Source of the DNA: Candidatus Thiodiazotropha sp. (ex Codakia rugifera)
Lineage (GTDB): Bacteria > Pseudomonadota > Gammaproteobacteria > Chromatiales > Chromatiaceae
Length of the DNA stretch: 64,000 nucleotides
Assembly (NCBI GenBank): GCA_025656675.1
Contig: JAHXHN010000003.1
Coordinates: forward strand, 62,001 to 126,000
Direction: 5' to 3'
Shown: positions 55,298 to 63,827 of the stretch, in pieces
How positions within the stretch are numbered: the first letter of the stretch is position 1
How the letters are laid out: each line of letters begins with the position of its first letter
Notes under the pieces: model-generated
What the model was told of the DNA's origin: nothing
What the model saw: only the letters and a program-made list of their open reading frames with translations
Databases searched by the model: none
Translations under genes and position numbers: made by a program

Positions 55298-56062
55298 TCA
55301 GAGCTTCCCTGGATTCGGATTGGAAAAAGCAGCAATTCCCGAAAGAATATCAGGATGACGTTTCATCAATTCTCTACCCAATTCATCGGCATCACGCTTA
55401 ACAACAGGATCGATACGGGATGGCAGCAGTGCTTCCCGGTGTACTATTCTAGCTGGTCCCTTGGATAGAAAGAGTATCTGATCTGCCAGCTCCAGTGCCT
55501 CTCGAAGATTGTGTGTAACCAATAAAACTGCACTTGAGTGGTCACGCCAAAGATTGAGTACCATCTCTCTTAAACCGGCCGCTGTCGGTTCGTCAAGCGA
55601 TGTGAAGGGTTCATCCAGCAATAGAATATCCGGTTTGATTGCCATCGCCCTGGCCAGTGCCACCCGGCGCTGCATACCACCGGACAATTGACCGGGGTAG
55701 GCTTCAGCTCTATCTGATAACTCGACTTTTCTTAACAGATGATCTACCCACGGTTTGTCTTCATCAGCATCTGTCATTACCAGTTCAATATTCTCCCGTA
55801 CCGTGAGCCACGGCATCAGCCTGGGATCCTGGAAGACATAACCTATTCGCCCAGGACCACCATCAGCCCACTCCAGACTGCCGGTAAATTCGGAATCCAA
55901 TCCACTCAGTATATTGAGCAATGTACTCTTGCCAGCGCCAGAAGGACCCACCAGAGTGACAAAGGCATTGGTTAATATTTCGAACTCCAGCTGCTGTATA
56001 ACAGGGATCTCTGCAAAACACTTTTTGGCTATATTTACCCGACAACCCCTCATGAACGCCAC
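55298..56062 (-). CDS. NitT/TauT-type ABC transporter ATP-binding protein
   Basis: This is a 254-aa ABC ATPase with Walker A GPSGAGKSTLLNILSG, signature LSGGMQRRVALARAMA, and Walker B ILLLDEPFTSLDE. It belongs to the SsuB/TauB group. It is the last gene of the operon (permease overlap 13 bp). The SBP and permease upstream complete the system. Confidence 0.93.
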   Translation of the reverse strand: MAFMRGCRVNIAKKCFAEIPVIQQLEFEILTNAFVTLVGPSGAGKSTLLNILSGLDSEFTGSLEWADGGPGRIGYVFQDPRLMPWLTVRENIELVMTDADEDKPWVDHLLRKVELSDRAEAYPGQLSGGMQRRVALARAMAIKPDILLLDEPFTSLDEPTAAGLREMVLNLWRDHSSAVLLVTHNLREALELADQILFLSKGPARIVHREALLPSRIDPVVKRDADELGRELMKRHPDILSGIAAFSNPNPGKL

Positions 56063-56796
56063 CGGGTAAGATGATTTTCCAATGGTCGCATCAGCATCGA
56101 TTCGATGCTGTATATCACTAATACAAAGGCCAGTGTATAGGCAAGTATACTGGTGATATCGAAGAACTGAAAAAATGTGCTGAGCTGAAATCCAACCCCA
56201 TCGCTTCGACCCAAAAGTTCTACAACCAGTACAATCTTCCAGATCAGGGAGAGTCCTGACCTGGCAGCTGTCATGAGATAGGGATAGAGTTGGGGCATGT
56301 AGATATGAATCAATCTTCGAATCAGCGAAACCTGGAAAACATCGCCGACCTGAAGCAGTTGGTGATCGATAGCTCGAACACCTTCACGTACAGTCACTGC
56401 GACCAAAGGCATTTTGTTGATGGCTACTGCTGCAACAGCGGCTGCCTCTACGAGACCAAACCAGACGTAACATAAAATGATGATGACCAAGGCAGGAATA
56501 TTGAGTCCCATTATCAATACTCCGTCCAGTATGGTGTCGATGAGAGGGAAGCGGCCCATAAGAAAACCAACGATAACCCCCACCACCATTGCCAGAGTAA
56601 ATGCCAGTAGAACCCTGCGAAGAGTAACAATGATACTCTGCAATAAGTCGCCTTCTATCAAATGAAACCAAAGTGACTGCAGGACTTCCAATGGACCGGG
56701 TAACTGATCACTCTGCAGCAACAGTGCTGCGACCTGCCAGATGCACAGGAAAACGCCGAGAAAAAGCCACCTTCCCCAGGTACTACCTTGCAACAT
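56050..56796 (-). CDS. NitT/TauT-type ABC transporter permease
   Basis: This 248-aa permease has about six membrane helices and the BPD loop VAAVAINKMPLVAVTVREGVRAI. Its C-terminal part (ITSILAYTLAFVLVIYSIESMLMRPLENHL) fits the SsuC type. It overlaps the SBP gene by 14 bp and the ATPase by 13 bp. Confidence 0.92.
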   Translation of the reverse strand: MLQGSTWGRWLFLGVFLCIWQVAALLLQSDQLPGPLEVLQSLWFHLIEGDLLQSIIVTLRRVLLAFTLAMVVGVIVGFLMGRFPLIDTILDGVLIMGLNIPALVIIILCYVWFGLVEAAAVAAVAINKMPLVAVTVREGVRAIDHQLLQVGDVFQVSLIRRLIHIYMPQLYPYLMTAARSGLSLIWKIVLVVELLGRSDGVGFQLSTFFQFFDITSILAYTLAFVLVIYSIESMLMRPLENHLTRWRS

Positions 56797-57775
56797 CGTT
56801 ATTGATCAACTCCGCGCTATTTTGAATTTGCCAGAAGGTACCAGGCAACAGTGCTGTCGCTTTACCTACCAATCGCCTGCCCCCTTCCCTGGCCAGCACA
56901 TCAAAAACTTTGGTTGCAACGCTTGCGCCATTGTTTATTAGACCGCGTGGTATGCCATTTCTATAACCATCCCTCAGGTTTTTCAAGGTAGCATCATCTT
57001 TTGCCTTAGTCAGTGGTGCGATGGAATCCCACTCCTGATCACTTTCATACAATATCCGTTTCGCTGCATATGAAGCCCTGAGAAAGCCATCAATCACTTT
57101 AGGATGTTCGCTCGCCCATGTGGATGAGAATACCCAGCCAAGCATAGGGACAGTTTCCTTAATGCCTAGCCCTTCCATTATCGATCTGACATTGATTAAG
57201 GGGACCATGCCTAAGGCCTCCAAGCGAGCACCAAAATGCCAGAAATTCAATACCGCAGGCAATTCGCCTTTAATCATCAATTGATTGAGAAGCGGTGGTG
57301 CCGCGAAAGCAGGTTCAACCGATTTTGTGAGACTCACTCCCTGTTGACGGCTATAAGCCTGAAGTAGAAGCCAGCTCTTATCAACAGGTCCACCGGCAAT
57401 CCCCAGTTTGCGATCTTTCAGGTCTTCTATACGATCAATCCCTGAATCGGGTCGGACATAGAGTCCGCCAACCGTGAGTGAATAGGGAAAAAAGCTGTAG
57501 TCTTTTCCAGCTGCACGTTGTCGATTAACCCAGATCCAATCACTCACTATAACATCGACAGCTCCTCCCTGAAGTGCAACGCTGACTGCATTTTTGGAAC
57601 TCAGGGGCACTATTTTCAATTCGATATCATTTGCTATATCCAATTTATAGCGATCGATAACATCCATTTCCCAATTAACGGTTCCATATTGCAGTAAGCC
57701 AACTCGTACTTGTTCGACAGCATGGAGTGGCATAATAAAAAAGAACAATAATAAGCCAAGAGTATGTCTGCTCAT
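56783..57775 (-). CDS. NitT/TauT-type ABC transporter periplasmic binding protein
   Basis: This 330-aa binding protein has a signal peptide at about residues 1-20. It reads VRVGLLQYGTVNWEMDVI, then GGAVDVIVSDWIWVNRQRAAGKD. Its SsuA/THI5-like fold carries typical signature positions (DRKLGIAGGPVDKSW). Substrate class is unknown: taurine, sulfonate, nitrate or a metal chelate are all possible. It starts the three-gene operon facing away from the TonB receptor on the opposite strand. Confidence 0.9.
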   Translation of the reverse strand: MSRHTLGLLLFFFIMPLHAVEQVRVGLLQYGTVNWEMDVIDRYKLDIANDIELKIVPLSSKNAVSVALQGGAVDVIVSDWIWVNRQRAAGKDYSFFPYSLTVGGLYVRPDSGIDRIEDLKDRKLGIAGGPVDKSWLLLQAYSRQQGVSLTKSVEPAFAAPPLLNQLMIKGELPAVLNFWHFGARLEALGMVPLINVRSIMEGLGIKETVPMLGWVFSSTWASEHPKVIDGFLRASYAAKRILYESDQEWDSIAPLTKAKDDATLKNLRDGYRNGIPRGLINNGASVATKVFDVLAREGGRRLVGKATALLPGTFWQIQNSAELINNDVAR

Positions 57776-57988
57776 GATACCAATTCATCTAAAAAAAAAG
57801 CATTCTCTAGCAAGTATGCTGAATGCTTTTTGCTACTGAAATATCAGGCTGAAAGAGCCAAATATACGGGTTATATCGTTAATAAACAACTTACCGATTC
57901 AACATCCAGTGCTGAAATGTATAAAGGTAAATTGATTGGTACTAGTATAGAACACTGCACTAGCATGTATTAAGAAATATTCAGAATG

Positions 57989-58414
57989 TTATGGATATAA
58001 TTGTGACAAATCATTGAGCAGAGCCACATATATCCCATGGCAGAACTCAACAGCATCCTCAGAATTTGAATCCCATGACGATGACCATTCCACCTTGGTG
58101 CCAGCATTATCACCTGCCTGGCTAAGCTTTACGACACCAAAATAATTCGAGACTTCCTCTTTTGATACAGGTGAAGGTCCATCATCAATTGAGTATTTCA
58201 AATAGTACTCGGTCGGTAGATACTCAACCAGTGTTTCGTGAAAAACACCATTCAAAATTCGCTTGGCACCAACGCAGTCTCCATCTTTATTACCTACTTT
58301 TATATTTTTACTAATGACATTAGATGCCCAGGAGAGATCGTGAAAGTTGCTGAATCTTTTCCAAACTTCGGTTATCGGTGCATTAACAACGATTGATTGA
58401 TCAGTTAATGGCAT
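57989..58414 (-). CDS. SRPBCC-family protein
   Basis: This 141-aa soluble START-like protein has the SRPBCC pattern: SIVVNAPITEVWKRFSNFHDLSWASNV at the N-terminus, and KLSQAGDNAGTKVEWSSSW near residue 110. Its ligand is unknown. It is monocistronic, with 213 bp between it and the ABC binding-protein gene. Confidence 0.85.
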   Translation of the reverse strand: MPLTDQSIVVNAPITEVWKRFSNFHDLSWASNVISKNIKVGNKDGDCVGAKRILNGVFHETLVEYLPTEYYLKYSIDDGPSPVSKEEVSNYFGVVKLSQAGDNAGTKVEWSSSWDSNSEDAVEFCHGIYVALLNDLSQLYP

Positions 58415-58781
58415 TACATATTCTCCAACGGCAATTTGTTATTGTTTGATTAAGCTTTTCCTATGACTTGCTACAGCCTTGTTTCCTAACAGGATAGGAC
58501 AACTTTTTCAAATAGTCTTCTCAATAATGATGAACTTAGAGAAAGTAAACACCATCCGGAATTGATATCCATATCGTTGAGTCGAAGCACTCAAGAAAAT
58601 AATAATAATCCATCTGAATTGGCAACCAGCAGAGTCCTGAGCACCCATACAATACGCTGTACCACAATAGCGCAACACACTCTCTGTGATTGTATTAAAA
58701 AAGAGACACTTCCATAGACATAAGCTTTTAAACCAAGGCAGACTCTAGCTATCCTGCTGTTATATCTATCAATAAATTTAG
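58415..58781. other. Intergenic region upstream of porin promoter
   Basis: AT-rich spacer between the divergent SRPBCC and porin genes. No ORF longer than about 60 codons on either strand looks coding. CAATAGCGCAACACACTC-type motifs around 58668-58685 resemble the CAACA elements upstream of the other sigma-54 promoters, but the match is weak. Confidence 0.35.
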
Positions 58782-58797
58782 TGGCATATTCATTGCA
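58782..58797 (+). promoter_or_regulatory. Sigma-54 promoter of the porin gene
   Basis: TGGCATATTCATTGCA has exact GG-N10-GC spacing and the TTGC -12 half. It lies 137 bp upstream of the porin ATG at 58919. Confidence 0.78.
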
Positions 58798-58918
58798 ACA
58801 ATTGCCACACGAAGAGCTGTGTATTTATTTCGTATCAAAAACGATACAGGTCGGAAGACACATTCGGCCTTGAATGGTCGTCAATACATTAAAATCCAAG
58901 AGAGGAGTCCAACTCAAC

Positions 58919-60106
58919 ATGAACAAATCCAAACTCGTATTGGCAATGCTGGGGGGAGTTTGTCTGGCCGGTGCTGGCAGTGCGCAGGCAGTCAACTGGC
59001 AGACCGATGACTGGACCTTAGGTCTGGGCGGCAATATCAACACCTTCTACACGATCACCTCCTGTGACTCTGGCGATCTGAACTCAGGGGGAACTACACT
59101 GGCAGGCTTGGCCTGTGGTGGTTCTACCGACGATGACACCCACTCAGTTTCTAACGGATTATTGCCAGCCTCACTGAACTTCAGCGCCACCACCAACCAA
59201 AATGGCTACGATATCGGTGCTCATATCAATGTCTATTACGGTATTGCCTCCCAAGGTAATGGATCGAGTGACGCCCTCGCCTTCTCGACAGTCGATGCAC
59301 GACAAGTCTACCTGACTTTCGGCAATGACAGCATGGGTAAAGTAACCATGGGACGCAACTTTGGTCTCTTTGGTCTCGATGCCATTCTCAATGACATCAG
59401 TCTGGTCGGGAGTGGACCGACATTCACGGCTGATAATCCAGGTCATACCACCTTGGGTGGCCTAGGCTATGGCTATGTCTATGTTGATCGTTTGGCACAG
59501 ATCAACTGGACCACGCCATCGATGGGTGGATTGTCGGCAACCATTGGTGTGTTTAATCCCATGAATGGCAATGCTAATGGCAGTACCGCACAAGGCCAGG
59601 ATGGCCCCGGCATACATGCTAAGGCCAGCTATAAGTGGGAAGGTGATCTAAGCGGCTATGTTTCAGCAACTGTTCTTTCCCAGGATGTCGATCTGGCTGG
59701 TGGTGATACCAGTAAAATGAAAGGCTGGGACCTGTTCGGTAAAATTGGTTTTGGTGACCTGGGTCTGATCGGCTATTACTATGACGGTGAGGGTATGTCT
59801 ACCTTGGCACTCGGTGGTTTAGTGTTACCCGGCTTTGATGCTGCCACAGGTGATGCTGAGGAATCCAGCGGCTACTATTTACAGGGTACCTACGACATCG
59901 GCAATACCAAATTGGGTATCAACTGGAGCGAAAGTGAGCAAGAGAAAATCACTGTGGTTGAAAACACACGCATCACACTGGGAGTCTACCACCATCTCAC
60001 ACCTGCCCTGACGCTACTGGCGGAATATTCCGACATGGAGAGTGAAACATCAGTGGGTTCTGATGATACCAATGCTCTCAACTTCGGTGCTATTTTATTC
60101 TTTTGA
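58919..60106 (+). CDS. Gram-negative porin
   Basis: This 395-aa outer-membrane beta-barrel starts MNKSKLVLAMLGGVCLAGAGSAQA, a clear signal peptide. Barrel features include VNWQTDDWTLGLGGNINTFY, LTFGNDSMGKVTMGRNFGLFGLDAI and the final LNFGAILFF. It is a general-porin type. A start 45 bp upstream (58874) is rejected because it has no signal. RBS AGAGGAG precedes the ATG. It is followed by a strong terminator. Confidence 0.92.
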   Translation: MNKSKLVLAMLGGVCLAGAGSAQAVNWQTDDWTLGLGGNINTFYTITSCDSGDLNSGGTTLAGLACGGSTDDDTHSVSNGLLPASLNFSATTNQNGYDIGAHINVYYGIASQGNGSSDALAFSTVDARQVYLTFGNDSMGKVTMGRNFGLFGLDAILNDISLVGSGPTFTADNPGHTTLGGLGYGYVYVDRLAQINWTTPSMGGLSATIGVFNPMNGNANGSTAQGQDGPGIHAKASYKWEGDLSGYVSATVLSQDVDLAGGDTSKMKGWDLFGKIGFGDLGLIGYYYDGEGMSTLALGGLVLPGFDAATGDAEESSGYYLQGTYDIGNTKLGINWSESEQEKITVVENTRITLGVYHHLTPALTLLAEYSDMESETSVGSDDTNALNFGAILFF

Positions 60107-60163
60107 TTTGCAATAGAGGCATTTAATTGCGACATTATTCATCCCCTAAGTAGGTCGTTATTC

Positions 60164-60188
60164 GGCCGGGGTTCGCCCCGGCCTTTTT
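60164..60188 (+). terminator. Rho-independent terminator after porin
   Basis: GGCCGGGG, TTCG loop, CCCCGGCC and five T: an ideal GNRA-like-loop terminator at 58 bp after the porin stop codon. Confidence 0.95.
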
Positions 60189-60222
60189 CTATTTAAACGA
60201 CACAACCTGAAGGATAGAACCA

Positions 60223-60861
60223 ATGTTCAGAACAATAACTTCATCCTTTGTAGCTTCACTGATAGTTATTTATTTTTTGCTTTCAGGTAACGTCCAGGCA
60301 AACTTGCTATTCAGTTCGAATCTTGCAGAAATCTATTCGGTTAAGGCAGAAGGTGAAAATATCAATTCGCATCCTGTGCAGCGAGTTGACAAAAGGGCAT
60401 TGGGGCAGTTGTTTGCATCAATCCAGATCAACTCTGATGCTAATAACGAGGTTATCTATCTGATGAGCGAACTCGATGCTGCACGATTGGCTGAACAGGT
60501 TGCACTCTCGTTGATGCGTCTGCGACCCAATCAAGATATGCATCTGGTCATCTACCGCAGTGTTGGCGGTTTTTTAACAACCAAACGATTTTCCACAGGT
60601 ATACGTCTGTTTGCCAATGATGCAGGATTAAACCTGATCTTTGGCCAGTTGGATACCTTTCAGAATGAGTTTCGGGGACCAGGTCGCAAGCTCGCCCATC
60701 CCGGTAGCCGCTCCAATACACGCATAAAAGGTGGCAGTCTGATGGCAGCTGACTGGTTCAGGTTTCACTCTGACCGCAAAGACTGGATGATCTATCCCAT
60801 TGCCACCACACCCTCATTGAAACTCAGAATAAAACCAGGGCAACCGCGCACAAACTATTAA
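60223..60861 (+). CDS. Exported protein, unknown
   Basis: This 212-aa protein has an N-terminal signal peptide (residues 1-26, ending NVQA-N). The body contains IQINSDANNEVIYLMSELDAARLAEQVALSLMRLRPNQDMHLVIYRSVGG. I do not recognise a family. It is separated from the porin gene by a terminator, so it has its own transcript. No close neighbour on the same strand is coupled. Confidence 0.75.
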   Translation: MFRTITSSFVASLIVIYFLLSGNVQANLLFSSNLAEIYSVKAEGENINSHPVQRVDKRALGQLFASIQINSDANNEVIYLMSELDAARLAEQVALSLMRLRPNQDMHLVIYRSVGGFLTTKRFSTGIRLFANDAGLNLIFGQLDTFQNEFRGPGRKLAHPGSRSNTRIKGGSLMAADWFRFHSDRKDWMIYPIATTPSLKLRIKPGQPRTNY

Positions 60862-61278
60862 TCAATAGGGTTCTTTTCCTGATCGAGTTTAAAAAGCAAG
60901 CCTCGTTAGAATAATTCGTGAGCAACCTTGAATGACAGCTATCGTTAATAATATTGAAAGATAATGATAATACTGAACATTTTGACTGCATCCTTTTCAA
61001 GGCTCAGGGCTGAATAAAGGATGCCATCAGAGCAGTAGATCTGCTGACAGCCTGTAACCTCGTCATTCGGGCCCATACCGAATTGATATAACCGCTTCTT
61101 TTGAGCAAATCCTTTGAATCCAGACTGTAACCGGCCACGTACCCTAGTGTATGAATGGTATATCCAGCTCAGCTGAGTGGAGCGGAAATAAATCTCAGTA
61201 GAATACTCACACACAGAAACTTGAATAAGAAATCTATCAAGATAGTTCAAGTTCTGGGGAGTCAAATCGAATCATTAT
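60862..61278. other. Gap upstream of HD-GYP gene
   Basis: This 417-bp spacer contains no credible gene. A 106-codon frame on the minus strand (60945-61265) ends in low-complexity Ile/Phe/Tyr and has no family or ribosome site support. It probably holds the promoter of the HD-GYP gene. Confidence 0.4.
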
Positions 61279-62202
61279 ATGAGGCGCAAGCCAATGATCA
61301 GTCTTCTACCCTCAAGCAAGTCATGGTTTGAAACAGAAAAGCACATAAAAATCAATCATCATGAAATAGAGCCCCTGCTACAGTCACTGATTGTGATGGC
61401 CTGGATGGTGGAAACACGTGATCCCTATACTGGCGGGCACCTGTGGCGGGTAGCCCAATACTGTCGACTACTTGCTGAAGCCCTGGGCCTGGAAAAGTCT
61501 GAAGTGGCTCGTATAGCGTTAGGTGGATTCCTTCATGATCTTGGCAAGATCAGTGTTCCTGATGCAACGCTGAAGAAACCGGGCAGGCTTTCCGACGAAG
61601 AGTACGAATCGATTAAAAACCATCCGGAAGTTGGTGCCCGAATCGTTGTCGGTCACCCATTGGCCGTATTGGTAAAAAGTGCCATTCTTCATCATCATGA
61701 ACGTCCAGACGGAGCCGGTTATCCTTATGGATTAGATGATGGCAATCTGTCGGTGGATTCGCGGATTGTCAGCATATGCGACGCCTTCGATGCCATGACC
61801 AGTACACGACCCTATCGAAAAGGTATGTCACTGGATCAGGGGTTGAAGGGAATCAAGATGAACCTGCATACCCAATTCGATGGGAATTTTGGCCATATCT
61901 TTATCGAATTGGGACAGACCGGCCGGTTAAATCATATCCTTGGACATACTGATCTGGGGATCCCCTTACAGACCTGCTTAACCTGTGGACCAACAATGGT
62001 TGTACAGCGCAATCAGAAGCCGGGCGATCATGTTTATTGTCACAATTGTGCAGCTGAAGCTGTCATTGAAAAAACAAACGACAAAATCGAACTCACAGCA
62101 ACCGGCCGAAAAGGTTCATCGAAAGAGCTCCAACCCAAGGTTGATTTTGATCTTATCGGCGAGTTCGTCACCACTTCCGCTTCGGCGCTTATAGTGCAAT
62201 AG
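61279..62202 (+). CDS. HD-GYP domain protein with C-terminal zinc-ribbon-like segment
   Basis: This 307-aa protein has an HD-GYP phosphodiesterase-type domain at about residues 45-205 that may degrade cyclic di-GMP. Motifs: HLWRVAQYCRLLAEALG, FLHDLGKISVPD (HD), HHHERPDGAGYPYGL (GYP), and ICDAFDAMTSTRPYRKG. The C-terminus (about 230-265) has CLTCGPTMVV and, later, CHNC, suggesting a zinc ribbon. No receiver or sensor domain at the N-terminus. The DUF3179 gene follows after 11 bp. Confidence 0.9.
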   Translation: MRRKPMISLLPSSKSWFETEKHIKINHHEIEPLLQSLIVMAWMVETRDPYTGGHLWRVAQYCRLLAEALGLEKSEVARIALGGFLHDLGKISVPDATLKKPGRLSDEEYESIKNHPEVGARIVVGHPLAVLVKSAILHHHERPDGAGYPYGLDDGNLSVDSRIVSICDAFDAMTSTRPYRKGMSLDQGLKGIKMNLHTQFDGNFGHIFIELGQTGRLNHILGHTDLGIPLQTCLTCGPTMVVQRNQKPGDHVYCHNCAAEAVIEKTNDKIELTATGRKGSSKELQPKVDFDLIGEFVTTSASALIVQ

Positions 62203-62213
62203 GGGTTAGCCAG

Positions 62214-63161
62214 ATGGCAATATCTATCGATTTTATAAAGCTTGTAATCACCGTTCTTTTCGGTGGCATGTTGCTCGGGCAGGCAGAGGCAAGGACATAT
62301 ATAGGTGGGTTTGATGTAACCGATGCACAAGTCCCAATCGAGAACATATTACCTGGTGGACCGCCTAAAGACGGTATTCCATCGATTGATAAACCTCGCT
62401 TTGTAGCCGCTAACAAGGCTCAATTCCTCGATCCTGAAGACCGTGTACTTGGTTTAGCCTACAATGGACAGGTCAAAGCCTATCCCATTTCCATTTTGAA
62501 CTGGCATGAGATTGTCAATGATCGCTTTGGAAATGAACGTGTGACTGTCACCTTCTGCCCATTGTGTGGCACAGGTATCGCATTCAAGGCGAAGCTGGAT
62601 AACAAGCCGTTGTTATTCGGTGTCTCCGGGTTGCTCTACAACAGTGACATGCTGCTGTATGACAGAACGACAGAATCGCTGTGGTCGCAGATAAAAAGAG
62701 AGGCGATCACTGGTAAACACAAAGGAAGACGCCTCACCCCCATCGCCTTACAACATACGACCTGGTCAGATTGGCAACAGCAATATCCTGCAACTAAGGT
62801 ACTATCGCAAGATACGGGCTTTTCACGTAATTACCAACGCTCACCCTATCAAGGCTACGAGACAAGCCGTTCAATCTATTTTCCCGTGGAATTTGCATCC
62901 AAAGGCTATCATCCAAAAGAACGGGTATTGGGGCTGGAGATCGGAGGTGTGAGTAAAGCCTACCCCTTTGCGGAACTATCCAAAACAACCGGGTTGATCA
63001 AAGAGAATGTGGCTGGTAAAGAGGTCGTTATTCATTACGATGTCGATAATCAAACCGCCAGCGTAAGTGATGGTAACGGCAACACAATACACTCTGTAAT
63101 CGCTTTCTGGTTTGCATGGTATACATTTTATCCTGATACAGCGCTGTTCCAGGTTGAATGA
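62214..63161 (+). CDS. DUF3179 exported protein
   Basis: This 315-aa protein with signal peptide (ending near AEA) matches DUF3179: AYPISILNWHEIVNDRFGNERVTVTFCPLCGTGIAF, GVSGLLYNSDMLLYDRTTESLWSQ, and the C-terminal half GLEIGGVSKAYPFAEL. The CPLCGT pair is a likely metal or redox site. The function of the family is unknown. It lies 11 bp after the HD-GYP gene. Confidence 0.93.
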   Translation: MAISIDFIKLVITVLFGGMLLGQAEARTYIGGFDVTDAQVPIENILPGGPPKDGIPSIDKPRFVAANKAQFLDPEDRVLGLAYNGQVKAYPISILNWHEIVNDRFGNERVTVTFCPLCGTGIAFKAKLDNKPLLFGVSGLLYNSDMLLYDRTTESLWSQIKREAITGKHKGRRLTPIALQHTTWSDWQQQYPATKVLSQDTGFSRNYQRSPYQGYETSRSIYFPVEFASKGYHPKERVLGLEIGGVSKAYPFAELSKTTGLIKENVAGKEVVIHYDVDNQTASVSDGNGNTIHSVIAFWFAWYTFYPDTALFQVE

Positions 63162-63185
63162 CGAATTCTATCGATGCAGGCTTAA

Positions 63186-63827
63186 CTACAAGGTGGATGC
63201 CGTATTCAAGGCATAAGCCGTCTGCTTTCTACCCAGATAAAAGTAGTGCATACCAATTTTCTTGCCCAACCTGAGCGTTGTGCTCCAATCCGGATTGACA
63301 TAATCAGCATGATACCAAAGGGCTCCCCCCGTAGGGTCATTGGAATGACCCATATAGATTTCATAAGCCAGCTGTAAGGACTTTAACCAGGCGGTACGAT
63401 TCGTTGGCTGATCTGACCGTCCGTCACACCACCAGGAAAACTGGCAACGATTTCTTTTTTTCTCACCCCCCTGCCTGACAACACGACAGATCGAATCAGG
63501 ATATCGGGTGTGTGCAACTCGATTCATGACCACATGCCCAACTGCCTGCTGCCCCTGTTCAGATTCACTCCGTGCTTCAAAATAGATATTCAATGCCAGA
63601 CAATGGATCTCTTCTGACACCTCCACTGCCTGATGGTAGTACGATAAATATTGCCAGGGCTTTGTGCCCGCATTTTCTACCCTGCTACGGGTTGTCTGAT
63701 TGTTGTTGTATTGAAGGAGAGAGAGCTCATCAGCCGACCCATTGCCTGTCATACCGCAACCAAGGGCCACTACCAGCAAGTAAACCGAGTGATATTGATG
63801 CGTTTTCCTGATGTTCTCTCTTTTCAT
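63186..63827 (-). CDS. SleB/CwlJ-type cell-wall hydrolase
   Basis: This 213-aa Hydrolase_2 protein has a hydrophobic N-terminal segment (about residues 14-31), and the catalytic-domain pattern CLALNIYFEARSESEQGQQAVGHVVMNRVAH with conserved Glu. CQFSWWCDGRSD and GGALWYHADYVNPDW follow. It converges on the DUF3179 gene with 24 bp between stops. The region from 63828 to 64000 contains no supported gene. Confidence 0.9.
   Translation of the reverse strand: MKRENIRKTHQYHSVYLLVVALGCGMTGNGSADELSLLQYNNNQTTRSRVENAGTKPWQYLSYYHQAVEVSEEIHCLALNIYFEARSESEQGQQAVGHVVMNRVAHTRYPDSICRVVRQGGEKKRNRCQFSWWCDGRSDQPTNRTAWLKSLQLAYEIYMGHSNDPTGGALWYHADYVNPDWSTTLRLGKKIGMHYFYLGRKQTAYALNTASTL

Noticed and set aside
60945-61265. 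106-codon minus-strand ORF
   Set aside because: No ribosome site, low-complexity C-terminus and no family resemblance; it overlaps the presumed HD-GYP promoter region.
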